This document shows positions 15,684 to 26,300 of a stretch of 64,000 nt of DNA, piece after piece (positions within the stretch are counted from its first letter, which is position 1; the number at the start of each line of letters is the position of its first letter). Both the position numbers and the translations under genes were made by a program. The notes below the pieces were generated by a model. That model did no database searches. It was given only the letters and a program-made list of their open reading frames with translations, and was not told the origin of the DNA. This DNA comes from Lysinibacillus pinottii (lineage in GTDB: Bacteria; Bacillota; Bacilli; Bacillales_A; Planococcaceae). The stretch lies in assembly GCF_024753545.1 (NCBI RefSeq), contig NZ_JANTOO010000013.1, positions 62,001 through 126,000 of the forward strand, given 5' to 3'.

Positions 15684-17903
15684 ATGAGTCCATTATTAAT
15701 TGCTAACATTGTCTTAACAGTCGTGGTTGTACTTTATGCAGTAGGATTGTTCTTCTATCTTTTGAAAACACGCTATAAGTATGTGCAGTTGGGGAAAAAG
15801 GTTGAGTTTGATGAAAGTGTAAAAGAGCGTCTTCGCTATATTATGGTCAACGTATTTGGCCAAAATAAGCTATTAAAAGATCCAAAGAGTGGTTTAATCC
15901 ATGTTATGTTCTTCTATGGATTTTTAATGGTACAGCTAGGGGCAATTGATTTAATTTGGAAAGGATTAGCACCAGGCTCACATTTACCACTAGGTATTTT
16001 CTATGGAGTCTTTACATTCTTCCAAGAACTTGTGGTTTTAATGATTTTGGTAGCGGTTGTCTGGGCATTTTACCGCCGCTATGTTGAAAAGCTAGTACGT
16101 TTAAAACGTGGCTGGAAAAACGGTCTTGTATTAATTTTCATTGGTGGCTTAATGGTATCGACGTTAATTGCGAATGGTATGGGACTAATTTGGCATGGAG
16201 AGGGATTAACTTATACGGAGCCAGTCGCTTCTAGTATTGCTGCTATTTTTGGTTTCCTACCTGCGTCAGTAGCCGCTGGTGTATTTTATGTCATGTGGTG
16301 GGCACATTTATTAATTCTTTTAACATTCCTTGTGTATGTACCACAGTCTAAGCATTTCCATTTAATTGTAAGTCCGCTAAATGTTTATATGAATCGTTTA
16401 GATCGAACAGGAACTTTAGCACCCATTGATTTCGAAGCATTAGAAAATGCTGAAAGTGAAGAGGATATGCCTTCTATTGGGGTGGGACGCATACAGGACT
16501 TCACACAAAAACAAATGCTAGATTTGTATTCTTGTGTAGAATGTGGACGTTGTACAAACATGTGTCCAGCAACAGGGACAGGAAAAATGCTGTCTCCTAT
16601 GGATTTAATCGTGAAATTACGAGATCATTTAACATTTACAGGTGCTGTTGTAACTAAGCAAAAGCCTTGGGTGCCTTATCAATTCTTTGCCAATACAAAG
16701 GGAAATCAGCTTGCGATGGCAGCTGGTGCTGAAGGTGCAGTGATTGAAGATATCTACAGCCCAGCTTTAATTGGTGATGTGATTACAGAGGAAGAGATTT
16801 GGGCTTGTACGACTTGTCGTAACTGTGAAGATCAGTGTCCAGTAATGAACGAGCATGTCGATAAAATTATTGATTTACGTCGTTATTTAACAATGACAGA
16901 GGGAAAAGTAAATCCTGATGCGCAACGTGCGATGACGAATATCGAGAGACAGGGAAATCCTTGGGGACTAAACCGTAAAGAAAAAGAAAATTGGCGTGAT
17001 CTAGATCCAACTATCCATATCCCTACAGTAAAAGAATTGAAAAAGTCTGGCGAGGAAATGGAATACCTATTATGGGTTGGGTCAATGGGAGCATTTGATA
17101 ACCGCTCTCAAAAAATTGCATTAGCATTCTGTCGTCTATTAAACGAAGCTGGTGTGAAGTTCGCAATTTTAGGAAATAAAGAGAAGAACTCTGGTGATAC
17201 GCCTCGTCGTTTAGGAAATGAATTCCTATTCCAAGAGTTAGCTACCGCCAATATCGATGAGTTTGTTAAAAATGACGTGAAAAAAATTGTTACAATCGAC
17301 CCTCATGCATACAATATCTTTAAAAATGAATACCAAGATTTTGGTTGGAAAGGCGAAGTATATCATCATACTGAATTATTAAATCAGCTGATTGAAGAGA
17401 ATCGTCTAGCATTAAATCACGAGGTGCATGAAACAATTGTTTTCCATGATTCATGTTATTTAGGTCGTTACAATGATGTCTATGATGCACCACGAGAAAT
17501 TTTGCGTGGCATTCCTGGAGTGAAGTTAGTCGAAATGGAACGTAATCGAGAAACAGCGATGTGCTGTGGTGCAGGTGGAGGTCTTATGTGGATGGAGGAG
17601 CATGTCGGCAATCGTATTAACGTAGCCCGTACAGAACAGGCTTTAGCAACCAATGCATCAGTTATTTCATCTGGCTGTCCTTACTGCTTAACAATGCTGG
17701 AGGATGGTACAAAGGCTAAAGAAGTGGAAGACTCGATTGGCACATTCGACGTAGCAGAGTTATTGGAGCGTTCAGTGTTTGGGGAAAAAGTAAAGACTGC
17801 CGACAACACTACTGAGGAAGTAGAAGACACAATGGAAGAAGTTGTGATGACAGTTGAAAATACAAATCAAAATGAAAATACTGAAATAAGCGCAGAAAAA
17901 TGA
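15684..17903 (+). CDS. fadF: Membrane iron-sulfur oxidoreductase of fatty-acid oxidation (FadF/YwjF-like)
   Basis: A 739-residue protein with an N-terminal NarI-like membrane domain (about six segments in residues 1-235). Two 4Fe-4S motifs follow, CVECGRCTNMCP (about 284) and CTTCRNCEDQCP (about 375), then two CCG-type cysteine-rich domains (HDSCYLGRYN, CCGAGGGLMWME, SGCPYC). A Glu/Thr-rich tail ends the protein. This architecture is HdrD/GlpC-like fused to a quinone-interacting membrane domain; it probably passes electrons from acyl-CoA dehydrogenases through ETF to menaquinone. B. subtilis ywjF belongs to the FadR regulon, and a FadR-type operator lies in this promoter. Start ATG after AAGGGGGG. 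Confidence 0.92.
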   Translation: MSPLLIANIVLTVVVVLYAVGLFFYLLKTRYKYVQLGKKVEFDESVKERLRYIMVNVFGQNKLLKDPKSGLIHVMFFYGFLMVQLGAIDLIWKGLAPGSHLPLGIFYGVFTFFQELVVLMILVAVVWAFYRRYVEKLVRLKRGWKNGLVLIFIGGLMVSTLIANGMGLIWHGEGLTYTEPVASSIAAIFGFLPASVAAGVFYVMWWAHLLILLTFLVYVPQSKHFHLIVSPLNVYMNRLDRTGTLAPIDFEALENAESEEDMPSIGVGRIQDFTQKQMLDLYSCVECGRCTNMCPATGTGKMLSPMDLIVKLRDHLTFTGAVVTKQKPWVPYQFFANTKGNQLAMAAGAEGAVIEDIYSPALIGDVITEEEIWACTTCRNCEDQCPVMNEHVDKIIDLRRYLTMTEGKVNPDAQRAMTNIERQGNPWGLNRKEKENWRDLDPTIHIPTVKELKKSGEEMEYLLWVGSMGAFDNRSQKIALAFCRLLNEAGVKFAILGNKEKNSGDTPRRLGNEFLFQELATANIDEFVKNDVKKIVTIDPHAYNIFKNEYQDFGWKGEVYHHTELLNQLIEENRLALNHEVHETIVFHDSCYLGRYNDVYDAPREILRGIPGVKLVEMERNRETAMCCGAGGGLMWMEEHVGNRINVARTEQALATNASVISSGCPYCLTMLEDGTKAKEVEDSIGTFDVAELLERSVFGEKVKTADNTTEEVEDTMEEVVMTVENTNQNENTEISAEK

Positions 17904-17985
17904 TTGCTATTGTAGAAATATTTTAGTTATCTGAAAAATATAAATTGCACAATAAAAAATTGTTTTGTAGAATAAGATTAAATGG

Positions 17986-18017
17986 AAATGGGAGTTGAAA
18001 TAAAAACTCCCATTTTT
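17986..18017 (+). terminator. Terminator after fadF
   Basis: AAATGGGAGTT pairs perfectly with AACTCCCATTT, 8-nt loop, then T5. Confidence 0.9.
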
Positions 18018-18030
18018 CATCGATAGAAGT

Positions 18031-18048
18031 CGAGCGAGCGTTCAGTCA
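18031..18048 (-). promoter_or_regulatory. Second FadR-type operator, upstream of the thiolase gene
   Basis: Read on the minus strand this is TGACTGAACGCTCGCTCG, 15 of 18 identical to the operator at 15561-15578. It lies between the fadF terminator and the thiolase start, where the promoter of the fatty-acid operon must be; the -35/-10 themselves are not clear. Confidence 0.7.
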
Positions 18049-18100
18049 ATAAAATGCTTCACTACTTCATCGAGAACGTAAAACAAAAGGGGTGTTTTAC

Positions 18101-19306
18101 TTGAATAGAGCAGTAATATTAGCAGGAGCAAGAACGGCATTTGGTAAATTTGGTGGTTCTTTATCAGCAGTACATGCAAGTGATTTAGGAGCCACTGCAA
18201 TTAAGGGTGCATTAGAGAAATCCAATGTGAGACTTGATGAAGTCGATGAGGTAATTTTAGGCTCGGTTTTACAAGGGGGACAGGGGCAAATTCCTTCTCG
18301 ACAAGCGGCAATAAAAGCAAATTTACCAATAGGGGTAAAAACAGAAACTATTAATAAAGTCTGTGCGTCTGGGATGCGTGCAGTGACATTAGCAGATCAA
18401 CTGATTCGCTTAGGGGACGAAGAAGTGATTGTAGCTGGTGGAATGGAGTCCATGTCTAATGCACCGTATTATCTGTTAAATGGTCGAACGGGCTTACGAA
18501 TGGGTGATTCAACGATGGTCGATGGGATGCTTTATGATGGGCTAACATGTGCTTTCGACCCAGCAAGACCACATATGGGCAGCTATGGTAACTCGACAGC
18601 AAAAGAATTCTCTCTAAGTCGTGAGGAACAGGACGCTTGGTCAGTTCGAAGCCATGAACGTGCACTAGCAGCGATGGACAAAGGATATTTTGCAGAAGAG
18701 ATCGTTCCTGTTGAAATTCCTCAACGAAAAGGTGAGCCACTTGTTGTGATTAAAGATGAGGCACCAAGACCAGGTACTTCTTTAGAAATACTGGCAAAGC
18801 TTAAACCAGCCTTTGATAAGGATGGTACCATTACTGCAGGTAATGCACCTGGTGTAAATGACGGAGCATGTGCACTCGTCATGATGAACGAGGAACGTGC
18901 CATACGCGAAGGTAGAGAACCATTGGCAATAATTATAGGTCATGAAGAGCTAGCGATTGAGCCAGAAAATTTCCCTCAAACACCAGGTCTGGTCATTAAT
19001 AAGCTATTGAAAAAGACGAATAAGTCATTAGCGGATATTGATTTGTTTGAAATCAATGAAGCCTTTGCAGCAGTAGCTTTAGTGAGTAAGCAGTTAGCGG
19101 ATCTAGATGCAGAAAAGGTGAATGTTAATGGTGGCGCCGTTGCTTTAGGACATCCAATCGGGGCTTCTGGAGCACGTATCATTTTAACGCTTGCACAGGA
19201 ATTGAAGCGTCGGGGCGGTGGTATCGGCATTGCGGCTATTTGTTCAGGTGGTGGACAAGGCGATGCAATCATGATTGAAGTACCGAAAACAGGGGGACTG
19301 AACTGA
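18101..19306 (+). CDS. Acetyl-CoA C-acyltransferase (thiolase)
   Basis: Condenses or cleaves acyl-CoA with CoA (beta-oxidation/acetoacetyl-CoA). The active-site nucleophile is C88 in NKVCASGM; GHPIGASGAR and CSGGGQGDA supply the His and second Cys. The TTG at 18101 is preferred as start because AAAGGGG sits 8 nt upstream and the product then begins MNRAVILAGARTAFGKFGG, normal for the family; the GTG at 18092 overlaps the Shine-Dalgarno. The stop overlaps the next start (TGATG). It matches the mmgA/thl type in an operon with hydroxyacyl-CoA dehydrogenase. Confidence 0.94.
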   Translation: MNRAVILAGARTAFGKFGGSLSAVHASDLGATAIKGALEKSNVRLDEVDEVILGSVLQGGQGQIPSRQAAIKANLPIGVKTETINKVCASGMRAVTLADQLIRLGDEEVIVAGGMESMSNAPYYLLNGRTGLRMGDSTMVDGMLYDGLTCAFDPARPHMGSYGNSTAKEFSLSREEQDAWSVRSHERALAAMDKGYFAEEIVPVEIPQRKGEPLVVIKDEAPRPGTSLEILAKLKPAFDKDGTITAGNAPGVNDGACALVMMNEERAIREGREPLAIIIGHEELAIEPENFPQTPGLVINKLLKKTNKSLADIDLFEINEAFAAVALVSKQLADLDAEKVNVNGGAVALGHPIGASGARIILTLAQELKRRGGGIGIAAICSGGGQGDAIMIEVPKTGGLN

Positions 19307-20157
19307 TGGGAATTCAAAAAGTAATGGTCATTGGTGCAGGGCAAATGGGCTCTGGCATTGCACAGGTTTGTGCACAAGCAGGCTTTGACGTGAAATTGAA
19401 CGATATTAAACAAGAGTTTTACGAGCGTGGACTAGGCGTTATTGTTAAAAACCTATCACGTGATGTTGAAAAGGGTCGTAAAACAGAGGATGAAAAGACG
19501 GCAATTCTGGGTCGCATTACGATGTCACTAGATTTACAGGATGCTAGTGATGTAGATATTGTCATTGAGGCAGCTGTAGAAAATATGGAAGTGAAGCAAT
19601 CTATTTTTAAACAACTCGATCGTATTGCGCAGGCACATGCTATATTAGCTACCAATACTTCTTCACTACCTATTACAGAAATTGCCGCTGTAACAAATCG
19701 ACCAGAGCAAGTTATTGGCATGCACTTTATGAATCCTGTACCTGTCATGAAGCTTGTAGAAATTATCCGTGGTTTAGCCACAACCGATGAAGTATACAAA
19801 GCGGTGGAAGAGATGACAGTCAAGTTATCGAAGACGCCAGTTGAAGTGAATGACTTTCCAGGATTCATTTCAAACCGAATTTTACTTCCGATGATTAATG
19901 AAGCTATTTATGCTTTATACGAAGGGGTAGCATCGAAAGAAGCTATTGACGATGTCATGAAGCTTGGAATGAACCATCCAATGGGACCGCTAACATTGGC
20001 GGATTTCATTGGTTTAGATACTTGTCTCTCCATTATGGAGATTTTACATGAGGGCCTAGGAGATAGTAAATATCGACCTTGTCCACTGCTTCGTAAATAT
20101 GTAGCAGCTGGTTGGCTAGGAAAGAAATCTGGAAGAGGCTTTTATATTTACGAATAA
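19306..20157 (+). CDS. 3-hydroxyacyl-CoA (3-hydroxybutyryl-CoA) dehydrogenase
   Basis: NAD(P)-dependent oxidation of 3-hydroxyacyl-CoA to the 3-keto form. An N-terminal Rossmann fold with GAGQMGSGIAQVC is followed by NTSSLPITEIA, the catalytic HFMNPVPVMKLVEII region and a helical C-terminal domain (NHPMGPLTLADFIGLD). At 283 aa it is the short Hbd/MmgB type without a hydratase domain. The ATG overlaps the thiolase TGA by one base, so the pair is translated together. Confidence 0.95.
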   Translation: MGIQKVMVIGAGQMGSGIAQVCAQAGFDVKLNDIKQEFYERGLGVIVKNLSRDVEKGRKTEDEKTAILGRITMSLDLQDASDVDIVIEAAVENMEVKQSIFKQLDRIAQAHAILATNTSSLPITEIAAVTNRPEQVIGMHFMNPVPVMKLVEIIRGLATTDEVYKAVEEMTVKLSKTPVEVNDFPGFISNRILLPMINEAIYALYEGVASKEAIDDVMKLGMNHPMGPLTLADFIGLDTCLSIMEILHEGLGDSKYRPCPLLRKYVAAGWLGKKSGRGFYIYE

Positions 20158-20216
20158 TCCTATGGGGATGGGGTTATCGAATTGCTACAGGACAACTTAG
20201 AGGGGTGACATAATAG

Positions 20217-21353
20217 ATGCATTTGCAATTTACAGATGAGCAAATTATGATGCGCGATATGGTTCGTAATTTTGCTCAAGAAAAAATTCAACCATGGGTA
20301 GAGCGAATGGAAGCTGGGGAGTTTCCACGTGAGTTACTTCAGCAAATGGGTGAGCTTGGTTTAATGGGTATCACAACGCCAGAAGAGCTTGGAGGCTCTG
20401 GCATGGATTTTACGTCGTATATTATTGCGATTCATGAATTATCAAAGGTAAGCGCTGTAATGGGCGTTATTTTATCGGTGCATACCTCAGTTGGAACAAA
20501 TCCAATCATTTACTTTGGGAATGAGGAGCAAAAGAAACGCTATGTACCTAAACTTGCAGCAGGGGAATATTTAGGTGCTTTTTGTTTAACAGAACCAGGT
20601 GCTGGTTCGGATGCAGGCTCTCTTCAATCAAAAGCAGTACGTGATGGTGATGAATATGTCATTAATGGCTCCAAAGTATTTATTACTAATGGTGGGGAGG
20701 CTGATGTGTATATTGTATTCGCATCAACGAATCCTACAGAAAAAACAAGAGGCATTTCTGCTTTTATTGTGGAAAAGGGAACACCAGGCTTAATTATTGG
20801 AAAAGACGAACATAAAATGGGCTTGCATGGCTCTCGTACAGTTCAACTAACCTTTGATAATTGCCGAATCCCTGCCGACAACCTCTTAGGGGAAGAGGGA
20901 GAAGGCTTCAAAATAGCGATGGCTAATTTAGATGTGGGCCGCATTGGTATTGCGGCACAGGCTTTAGGGATAGCTGAAGCGGCACTTGAGGCAGCTTCTG
21001 CTTATGCTAAAGAACGTGTTCAATTTGGTAAACCAATTGTTGCTCAACAAGGCGTTAGCTTTAAACTTGCCGACATGGCAACAGCTGTTGAATCATCCAA
21101 ACTACTAGTCTACCGTGCTGCAGATTTACGTGCAAAAGGTTTACCGTGTGGTGCAGAAGCTTCAATGGCGAAACTATTTGCATCACGAACAGCTGTCCAA
21201 ACGGCGATAGAGGCTGTTCAAGTATTCGGTGGCTATGGTTATACAGAAGATTACCCAGTAGAGCGATATTTCCGCGATGCCAAGGTAACTGAAATATATG
21301 AAGGAACAAGTGAAATTCAAAGACTAGTCATTAGTAAACATTTACTGAAATAG
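20217..21353 (+). CDS. Acyl-CoA dehydrogenase (short/medium-chain type)
   Basis: FAD enzyme making 2-enoyl-CoA, electrons going to ETF. Signatures LTEPGAGSDAGS and QVFGGYGYTEDYPVERYFRDAKVTEIYEGTSEIQ (split here for reference: QVFGGYGYTEDYP and IYEGTSEIQ) mark the flavin site and the catalytic Glu in YEG. Length (378 aa) and close similarity to the next gene indicate an ancient duplication (mmgC/acdA-like). The ATG at 20217 follows a weak AGAGGGGTG. It sits in the FadR-type operon 60 nt after the hydroxyacyl-CoA dehydrogenase. Confidence 0.93.
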   Translation: MHLQFTDEQIMMRDMVRNFAQEKIQPWVERMEAGEFPRELLQQMGELGLMGITTPEELGGSGMDFTSYIIAIHELSKVSAVMGVILSVHTSVGTNPIIYFGNEEQKKRYVPKLAAGEYLGAFCLTEPGAGSDAGSLQSKAVRDGDEYVINGSKVFITNGGEADVYIVFASTNPTEKTRGISAFIVEKGTPGLIIGKDEHKMGLHGSRTVQLTFDNCRIPADNLLGEEGEGFKIAMANLDVGRIGIAAQALGIAEAALEAASAYAKERVQFGKPIVAQQGVSFKLADMATAVESSKLLVYRAADLRAKGLPCGAEASMAKLFASRTAVQTAIEAVQVFGGYGYTEDYPVERYFRDAKVTEIYEGTSEIQRLVISKHLLK

Positions 21354-21507
21354 AGCCTGGTATAAGGTAATTGTAGCTAATACAAATGAATCAAATGTGC
21401 CAAAGAGGATGGGAATCGTTCGATATAGAAAGAGAACCGCTTAATAAAATGCTAAATCTAATTTAACATTATTCAGAGCAGAGTCTAATAAAAAGGGGAA
21501 ATGGACA

Positions 21508-22644
21508 ATGAACTTTCAGTTAACAGAAGAGCATGAGCAATTACGTGAAATGATTCGAGATTTCGCTATTAATGAAGTGGCTCCAACAGCAGCAGAACGT
21601 GATGAAAATGAACAATTTGACCGCGCCATTTTCGATAAAATGGCGGAGCTTGGATTAACAGGTATTCCATGGCCAGAGGAATATGGCGGAGCTGGATTTG
21701 ATTACCTTGCGTATGTCATTGCTGTTGAAGAATTATCGCGCGTGTGTGCATCAACAGGCGTAACATTATCTGCCCATACATCACTGGCAGGCTGGCCGCT
21801 TTATAAGTTCGGTACAGAAGAACAGAAACAAAAGTATCTTCGTCCAATGGCTGAAGGAAAGCATATTGGTGCCTACGGTTTAACAGAACCAGGATCAGGT
21901 TCTGATGCGGGTGGTATGAAAACTTACGCAAAGCGTGATGGCGATGATTATATTTTAAACGGCTCAAAAATCTTCATTACCAATGGTGGAGTAGCAGATA
22001 CATATATTGTATTTGCAGTAACAGATCCTGAAGCCAAAAACGGTACATCAGCATTTATTGTTGAAGCTGGTTTTGAAGGCTTTTCGGTAGGTAAGAAGGA
22101 GAAGAAATTAGGGATTCGTTCATCTCCTACGACAGAAATTATTTTCGACAACTGTCGTGTGCCGAAAGAAAATTTACTAGGAGCTGAAGGGGAAGGCTTT
22201 AAGATTGCGATGACGACACTGGATGGTGGACGTAATGGAATTGCGGCTCAAGCTGTAGGAATTGCACAAGGAGCACTTGATGCAGCAGTTGACTATGCAA
22301 AAGAACGTGTCCAATTTGGTAAACCAATCACGGCAAATCAAGGTGTGTCCTTTAAGCTAGCGGATATGGCAACTCAAATTGAGGCATCTCGACTTCTTAC
22401 ATACCAAGCGGCTTGGTTAGAATCTAATAACCTACCATATGGTAAGGCATCTGCAATGGCGAAATTAATGGCTGGCGATACGGCGATGAGTGTAACAACG
22501 GAGGCGGTTCAAGTATTTGGTGGTTATGGTTATACAAAAGATTATCCAGTAGAACGCTTTATGCGTGATGCAAAAATCACACAAATTTATGAAGGTACGC
22601 AAGAGATTCAACGACTAGTTATCTCGCGTATGTTAACTAAATAA
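21508..22644 (+). CDS. acdA: Acyl-CoA dehydrogenase, second paralogue
   Basis: Paralogue of the preceding gene with the same length (378 aa), the LTEPGSGSDAGG flavin motif and the catalytic Glu in IYEGTQEIQ. It resembles butyryl/isobutyryl-type dehydrogenases such as B. subtilis AcdA, which is next to ywjF and rpoE there, so the symbol is a synteny-based suggestion. The ATG follows AAAAGGGGAAATG. It is followed immediately (3 nt) by the TetR regulator. Two paralogues suggest separate chain-length or branch specificity, which cannot be read directly. Confidence 0.92.
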   Translation: MNFQLTEEHEQLREMIRDFAINEVAPTAAERDENEQFDRAIFDKMAELGLTGIPWPEEYGGAGFDYLAYVIAVEELSRVCASTGVTLSAHTSLAGWPLYKFGTEEQKQKYLRPMAEGKHIGAYGLTEPGSGSDAGGMKTYAKRDGDDYILNGSKIFITNGGVADTYIVFAVTDPEAKNGTSAFIVEAGFEGFSVGKKEKKLGIRSSPTTEIIFDNCRVPKENLLGAEGEGFKIAMTTLDGGRNGIAAQAVGIAQGALDAAVDYAKERVQFGKPITANQGVSFKLADMATQIEASRLLTYQAAWLESNNLPYGKASAMAKLMAGDTAMSVTTEAVQVFGGYGYTKDYPVERFMRDAKITQIYEGTQEIQRLVISRMLTK

Positions 22645-22647
22645 TTG

Positions 22648-23280
22648 ATGACCGAAAAAGATAAAAGGCCCCAAGTACAGTCAACTGTAAAAGATGAAAA
22701 TTTAATCGCCATTCGTCGTGAGCAAATGATTCAGGGAGCTATTAAGTTATTCAAAGAAAAAGGCTTCCATCGGGCCACAACGAGAGAAATCGCAAAAGCT
22801 GCAGGCTTTAGTATCGGTACCTTATATGAGTACATTCGAACAAAAGAGGATGTTCTTTACCTTGTATGTGATAGTATCTATCATCATGCAATGGAACGAC
22901 TTTCAAGTTACGAGATTAAAGCAGGAACAATCGAAGAGCTGAAGGAAATGATCCGAGAATACTTCCTTCAAATCGATAGCATGGTTGATGAGCTCACAAT
23001 CATGTATCAAGAAACAAAATCATTATCAAAAGAAGCGCAACGTTATGTCTTTAGTAAAGAGTTTGAAATGGTTGCTACTTTTGAAAGATTGCTAAAGCGC
23101 TGTGTACAGTCTGGTGACATATCAATGACAGACAAGCAGATTCATTTAGCAGCCAATAATTTAGTGGTGTCTGGACAAAGTTGGGCATTCCGCAAATGGG
23201 CATTACATCGCCAACATTCAATTGATGAGTTTATCGACATGCAAATCACATTGTTCATTTCAGGCATAAAGGGGTTTTAA
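22648..23280 (+). CDS. fadR: TetR/AcrR family regulator (FadR-like)
   Basis: A 210-residue regulator with an N-terminal TetR helix-turn-helix (GAIKLFKEKGFHRATTREI, about 35-53, then SIGTLYEYIRTKEDVLY) and an all-helical ligand domain. I chose ATG 22648; a TTG at 22645 is possible. There is no good Shine-Dalgarno, so it is probably translated by coupling to the preceding dehydrogenase. Its position and the two TGA-n-TGA-nnnn-TCA-n-TCA operators nearby make it the likely repressor of this region, released by acyl-CoA as for B. subtilis FadR. Confidence 0.85.
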   Translation: MTEKDKRPQVQSTVKDENLIAIRREQMIQGAIKLFKEKGFHRATTREIAKAAGFSIGTLYEYIRTKEDVLYLVCDSIYHHAMERLSSYEIKAGTIEELKEMIREYFLQIDSMVDELTIMYQETKSLSKEAQRYVFSKEFEMVATFERLLKRCVQSGDISMTDKQIHLAANNLVVSGQSWAFRKWALHRQHSIDEFIDMQITLFISGIKGF

Positions 23281-23297
23281 TATTTCGTTAGGGGGTT

Positions 23298-23341
23298 GTC
23301 GGTAATTGCATAAAGCGACATTGCAATTGCCGGCTTTTTTT
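23298..23341 (+). terminator. Terminator between fadR and icmF
   Basis: A 12-bp stem (GTCGGTAATTGC with GCAATTGCCGGC, two G-U pairs), 13-nt loop and T7. Only 31 bp separate it from the icmF start. Confidence 0.88.
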
Positions 23342-23372
23342 ATTCATTAAGGGGAGAGAGTGGGGATTTCAT

Positions 23373-26300
23373 ATGACAAAGGTAGAAGTATATCGTCCAA
23401 AAAATCACGTACGTTTTGTGACAGCATCGAGTCTTTTTGATGGACATGATGCTTCGGTCAATATTATGCGACGCATTTTGCAATCGAGCGGTGTAGAAGT
23501 AATCCATTTAGGTCATAACCGATCAGTTGAAGAAGTCGTAAATGCTGCGATACAAGAGGATGCGCAAGGTATTGCTATTTCTTCTTATCAAGGCGGGCAT
23601 ATGGAATACTTTAAATATATGTATGATTTACTGCGTGAAAAAGGGGCACCACATATAAAAATATATGGCGGTGGGGGTGGAGTAATTCTACCGCGTGAAA
23701 TAAAAGAGCTTCATTCTTACGGCATTGCAGGAATTTTCTCGCCAGAGGATGGCCGTGTTTTAGGGCTTCAAGGAATGATTAATGAGCAAATTAAAGGAAC
23801 AGATTTTCCTACTGCAACTGGTAGCTATTTAGAAAAATTAGAGTCTTTAACAACAGAGACTCCAGAAATTTTAGCTAATTTAATTACAGCTGCCGAGTCA
23901 AATGACGATGAAGACACGAAAAAAATGCTGGAGGAAGCACGGAAGCGTTCAAAAGGAACACCTGTTATGGGAATCACCGGAACAGGGGGAGCAGGTAAAT
24001 CTTCATTAACGGATGAACTAATCCGCCGCTTCTTAAAAGAATTCCCGGAAAAACGTGTGGCAATTTTGTCCGTCGATCCAACAAAGCAAAAAACGGGTGG
24101 GGCATTACTTGGAGATCGTATTCGTATGAATGCCATCTTTAATAACCGTGTCTATATGCGTAGCTTAGCCACACGAGGCTCTCGTACGGAATTAACCGCA
24201 TCCATTGGGGACGTAATAGATGTAGTACGTGTAGCAGGTTATGATTTAATTATCGTTGAAACAAGTGGTATTGGTCAGGGTGATGCCGAGATTACAAAAT
24301 ATACCGATTTATCGATGTATGTGATGACTAGTGAGTTCGGTGCACCAACACAGCTTGAGAAGATTGATATGATTGATTTTGCAGATGTTATTGCTATTAA
24401 TAAATTCGAGCGTAAAGGTTCAGAGGACGCACTACGCCAAGTACAAAAACAATATCAGCGTTCGCGAGAACTTTGGGATGAATCACTTGATAATATGCCA
24501 GTTTACGGTACAATTGCTAGCCAATTTAATGATAAAGGAACAAATGCATTATTTGCCGCGCTAGTGCAAATCATTAACCAAAAAGTGGGTAGCGATTGGG
24601 AAACGAGCTATGAGCAATTTGCTAAAACACAAAAGCAAGATGTAATTATTCCAAATGATCGTCGTTATTATTTACGAGAGCTTACTGATACAGTGCGTGG
24701 CTATCATAAAAAAACAGAGCAGCAGGTAGCATTTGCTCGTCGTCTATTCCAATTAGAGGGGGCTATCGCTGCTGTTAAGGAAAAAGCACCGGATGATGCA
24801 CTTATCACATCGCTTAATTCTTTAGCAGAAGGTGTCCGAGACGAATTAACGGCTGAATCCAAGCGTATATTAGACAATTGGCAAGCTTTAAAGGATGCGT
24901 ATGCTGGGGATGAATTTGTGACGAAAGTTCGTGATAAAGAGATTCGCACAATATTGAAGACAACAAGTCTTTCAGGTACGAAAATTCCAAAGGTTGTATT
25001 ACCAAAATTTGAAGACTACGGTGAAATTTTGCGCTGGGTTTATAAAGAAAATGTGCCTGGTGAATTTCCCTATACGGCCGGTGTTTTCCAATTCAAACGC
25101 GAGGGAGAAGATCCGAAGCGCCAATTTGCTGGTGAAGGGACACCAGAGCGTACAAATAAACGCTTCCACTATTTATCGAAGGACGATGACGCGAAACGTT
25201 TATCTACAGCATTTGATTCCGTAACATTGTACGGGGAGGACCCGGATTATCGACCAGATATTTATGGTAAAGTTGGAGAATCGGGTGTATCAATCTGTAC
25301 GTTAGAGGATATGAAAAAACTGTATGCAGGCTTTGATTTATGTGCACCATCTACATCTGTATCTATGACAATCAATGGTCCAGCACCTATCATTTTGGCT
25401 ATGTTCATGAATACAGCGATTGATCAGCAAATAAAATTACGTGAGCAAGAGTTAGGGCGTACTTTGACAGTTGAAGAATTTACAGAGACACGTGAAAAAA
25501 CACTACAGGTCGTTCGTGGAACAGTGCAAGCAGACATCCTGAAAGAAGATCAAGGTCAAAATACATGTATTTTTTCTACAGAATTTGCCTTACGTATGAT
25601 GGGGGATATTCAGCAATACTTTATTGACCATAAGGTTCGCAACTACTACTCCGTTTCGATTTCTGGTTATCATATTGCGGAGGCGGGAGCAAATCCTATT
25701 TCTCAATTAGCCTTTACTTTAGCGAATGGTTTCACGTATGTAGAATATTATTTAAGCCGAGGCATGAATATTAATGACTTCGCGCCTAACTTATCGTTCT
25801 TCTTCTCCAATGGACTTGATCCGGAATATACAGTTATCGGACGTGTAGCTCGTCGAATTTGGGCGATTGTGATGCGTGATAAATATGGTGCAAATGAGCG
25901 TGCCCAAAAGCTAAAATATCACATTCAAACTTCAGGTCGTAGTCTACATGCGCAGGAGATTGATTTTAATGATATTCGTACAACATTACAGGCTTTGATG
26001 GCCTTACAGGATAACTGTAACTCCCTGCATACAAATGCCTATGATGAGGCGATTACAACACCTACTGAGGAATCTGTACGTCGTGCAATGGCTATTCAAA
26101 TGATTATTACGAAAGAGCATGGTTTAGCGAAAAACGAAAATCCACTTCAAGGTGCATTTATTGTGGAAGAGCTGACAGATCTTGTAGAGGAGGCTGTCCT
26201 CGAAGAATTTGATCGCATCAATGATCGTGGTGGCGTGTTAGGAGCCATGGAGACGCAATATCAGCGAGGGAAAATCCAAGAGGAGTCCATGCATTATGAA

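Noticed and set aside
19419..19868. 149-codon minus-strand frame inside the hydroxyacyl-CoA dehydrogenase gene
   Set aside because: Antisense shadow of a well-conserved gene; Ser/Thr-rich composition typical of reverse-frame reading.
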